NCBI GenBank assembly: GCA_020086605.1
Contig: JACBWW010000015.1
Location: 25,362,483-25,426,482 of the forward strand
Length of the DNA: 64,000 nucleotides
Direction: 5' to 3'
Origin: Lanius collurio
Lineage: Eukaryota; Chordata; Aves; Passeriformes; Laniidae
Part shown: positions 61,934-64,000 of the stretch, piece by piece
Position numbering within the stretch: position 1 is the first letter of the stretch
Layout of the letters: every line of letters begins with the position of its first letter
Made by a program: the position numbers and the translations under genes
Notes under the pieces: model-generated
Seen by the model: only the letters and a program-made list of their open reading frames with translations
The model's database searches: none
Told to the model about the DNA's origin: nothing

Positions 61934-64000
61934 CTGTAAGAGCTACAGACCCACCTAACAAGTAGTGTCTTCTCTGTAATGTGTTATACCTATTTCTGGA
62001 TGGGGGGTGGAAAAAAAGGCAGAAAAAAAAGCAGATTTTCTGAAAGAAGCATGAACATGCATCTTCCAAGGCCTGCCATGTGCACAAATGCTTCCCCCAC
62101 AAAATAATTTGTTAGTTATGCATATAGCATGTGCTTTCCATGCCAGACAACACAATATACTAACAACAACAACAACAAAGTGTGCTACTATTTAACTAGA
62201 TTTCATAATTTTTCTCACTCAAAAAAAGTGCAAAAAACTACCTGTTTTTACATTTAGTTTGGGGTCTAATTCACACTGTTACTTGATAATACCAAAAACC
62301 TATAAAACCCCTACAGAATCTACAATTTTATTCTAGCATAACATGCACCTTTTTATGCTTTTTGTGGCACACACGTGGATTAAGAAATTACGCTTGTCAG
62401 GTTGACGTTGTTCAGCATGTACAGCCCCCAGAAGCACTGGCTGAGAATGTTATGAAAAAACTTGTTCTTTCATCAGAAAACGGTGATCTGTCAAAACTAA
62501 ATCTGTTCATGAGAAGAAGGGAAATTCTGAGAAATCTTTTTCGAAAAAGAAAAATGCATGCAAAACAAAAATTTCAAATTGTCATAATGCCCAATTTAAA
62601 CATCTTTTAAATGAAGAAAGTCAACTTAATCCTGAGTGCTTTTTCATTTTCAAGTGTTTATTTTTCTATCAACTTTGAAAAAGAGTTGAAATTAAAATAC
62701 AGTGCTTCCAAATACTGGAAATCCAGTATTTTCACTGAGGCATTCTCATGCCCTTTTCCCCACTCCCAAATCACACACTGATTATATCTGAGACACTAAC
62801 ATTCCAGTCAGGATGGGAAAATTTTCCTCTCTTTTCCCCTCAAAATTATTTTGGCATGATCAAAAAAGCCTCTGGCTTTTCTTAGCAGATAGGGAGTCTG
62901 CACTGTCACAGTCATGCACACATGCCACACTCTGCTGAGCTCCTTTAGGATTAGGATTTTATGAAACACACCATCTCTAATGAATGTTAAAGATGAGAAA
63001 TAGGACATGGTGTAAGAAAAACAGCCATGTTTGTCATGAATTTCAATTTCTTAGAGAACATCAGGAAAAAAATCCCATTGCCTACAGCAAAATCTTGCCA
63101 CAAATCATACATTTTAGAATTCAGCTGCGGCATAGGGAAGCAGAATCCAATTTCTGTTTCTGGTGACTGTAACCTCTGACAACAACTGCAACAAAACAGA
63201 AATCTGGTCTCAGGTGAAGTCATTACAGCTTCAAAACCATGAGAACCTTTTTTCTCTGAGCTAAAATTACTACTGCCATTTTTACCCCATGCTCCTGATG
63301 TTCAAGACATCTGAATAAAACAACTTCCTTTCCAGTTCCTGTCAAACACAGACTCAATAGGGAAAATTTGAAATGCAAGAGTCTACCTAGTCTTTCTCCA
63401 TCAGAACCTTATGGAGAGAAGACAGCATTCCCAGGAAGTCCTTGCAGAACTTTATTTTCTTACCTGAATGGGTGTTTTTCCATGTCAAATAGTTTAATAT
63501 CTTTTTGAGACCTTGCCTAGCTGGAGAGTTGTGAGATAGGGTACACCATAAAACCATCATTCAAGAGGCTGCCAATTTGGGGAGCATGAGTTATCAGAAC
63601 CATGGTGATTATCACACCCTTTAAAGCCTGGTCACAGCTGGATTTATGACAGCCATAGTAACAACCACTGCCTTTTTAAATATAAGAAAGCAGGACGTGG
63701 CAAAAGCAGAACTGACTGGGAGCACTTGAAGACCAGTTTCTGCAGGTGACCTTTGCAGTCACAGTGGGCTGTGACACGGGAGTTGGCCCCCAGAGTGACA
63801 GCAGCGGGCAACTCCAGCAGGTCACAGCTGCTCAGCACCCAATTGTGCCTTGAAAACCTGAGCCCTGGGTTATTATTGTTACGGCTGATAAACTTCCCCC
63901 ACAGCCATTATTGCTTTTATGATCGTTTTGAAGATACAGTCAGTGCTATTCATGTGATAAGCATCACGTTTAAGATGTTTTTAATAAATCATGGCTTGAT
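61934..64000. other. Intronic stretch to the window edge, no gene seen
   Basis: Contains a short (AAC)n run (62162-62177) and A/T-rich DNA. Open frames reach 82 aa (62362-62610, plus) and are lysine/arginine-rich. Nothing else was recognised. Confidence 0.55.
62162..62177 (+). repeat. Short (AAC)n microsatellite
   Basis: Five AAC units in succession. Confidence 0.85.

Larger units (their letters stand above)
38775..64000 (-). other. ADGRL3: ADGRL3 intron upstream of the lectin exon (partial)
   Basis: This stretch is inferred to be intron because the only coding exon opens with a strong acceptor at 38775. No convincing ADGRL3 signal-peptide exon was found up to the window edge, so the intron is at least 25 kb. 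It contains a SINE relic (39.7 kb), an enhancer-like block (41.2-43.1 kb), a tetranucleotide repeat (43.7 kb), a long A run (47.3 kb), an ancient CR1 fragment with a TA repeat (50.1-50.8 kb) and two GC-richer open patches (51.7-52.2 and 61.2-61.9 kb). An undetected short non-coding or 5'-UTR exon cannot be excluded. Confidence 0.75.

Noticed and set aside
1..64000. Prokaryotic, phage, plasmid or CRISPR features and other protein-coding genes
   Set aside because: No gene-dense open frames, no spaced direct-repeat array and no Shine-Dalgarno context. The single exon and CR1 elements mark it as vertebrate intron.

Overview
This is vertebrate, most probably bird, genomic DNA. It is AT-rich, CpG-poor and almost entirely non-coding. 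The recognisable transposons are CR1 LINE fragments and one probable solo endogenous-retrovirus LTR. The CR1 copy at 14068-14460 has the avian type of 3' end. No bacterial, phage, plasmid or CRISPR structure was seen.

The only securely coding segment is one 214-bp exon on the minus strand (38561-38774). It encodes the first part of the rhamnose-binding-lectin (SUEL/RBL) domain of latrophilin-3 (ADGRL3), a synaptic adhesion GPCR. Both splice sites and a plausible branch point are visible. The rest of the window is read as the two large introns flanking this exon: 38775-64000 upstream in the transcript and 1-38560 downstream. ADGRL3 is known for very long 5' introns, so one exon in 64 kb is expected. 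I found neither the neighbouring lectin exon nor the signal-peptide exon.

Layout on the plus strand: 1-8165 is unique intron with two small palindromes, a MIR/CORE-SINE-like relic (6865-7185) and short tandem duplications. A probable 361-bp solo LTR (8172-8532) with a 6-bp target duplication is followed by a CpG-rich patch (8757-8985). A perfect 25-bp AT palindrome lies at 9982-10006 and a CR1 3' fragment at 14068-14460. A G-quadruplex motif lies at 16782-16816, and a CpG-dense island (19915-20130) looks like a conserved regulatory element. The stretch 27470-28470 is unusually open in several frames. SINE-like relics lie near 34.1 and 39.7 kb. Enhancer-like AT/homeobox-site-rich stretches flank the exon (36.2-37.9 kb and 41.2-43.1 kb). 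An old, internally decayed CR1 reverse-transcriptase-region fragment spans about 50050-50776 and ends in a TA microsatellite. Two GC-richer patches with overlapping open frames (51688-52245 and 61206-61933) remain unexplained. Long A runs (40 and 32 bases) occur at 47.3 and 25.9 kb.

Functionally the window is one slice of one gene: one lectin exon plus intronic DNA that may hold enhancers. I found no novel multi-gene system. The regulatory calls rest on sequence texture (CpG retention, motif density), not on an alignment, and are scored accordingly.
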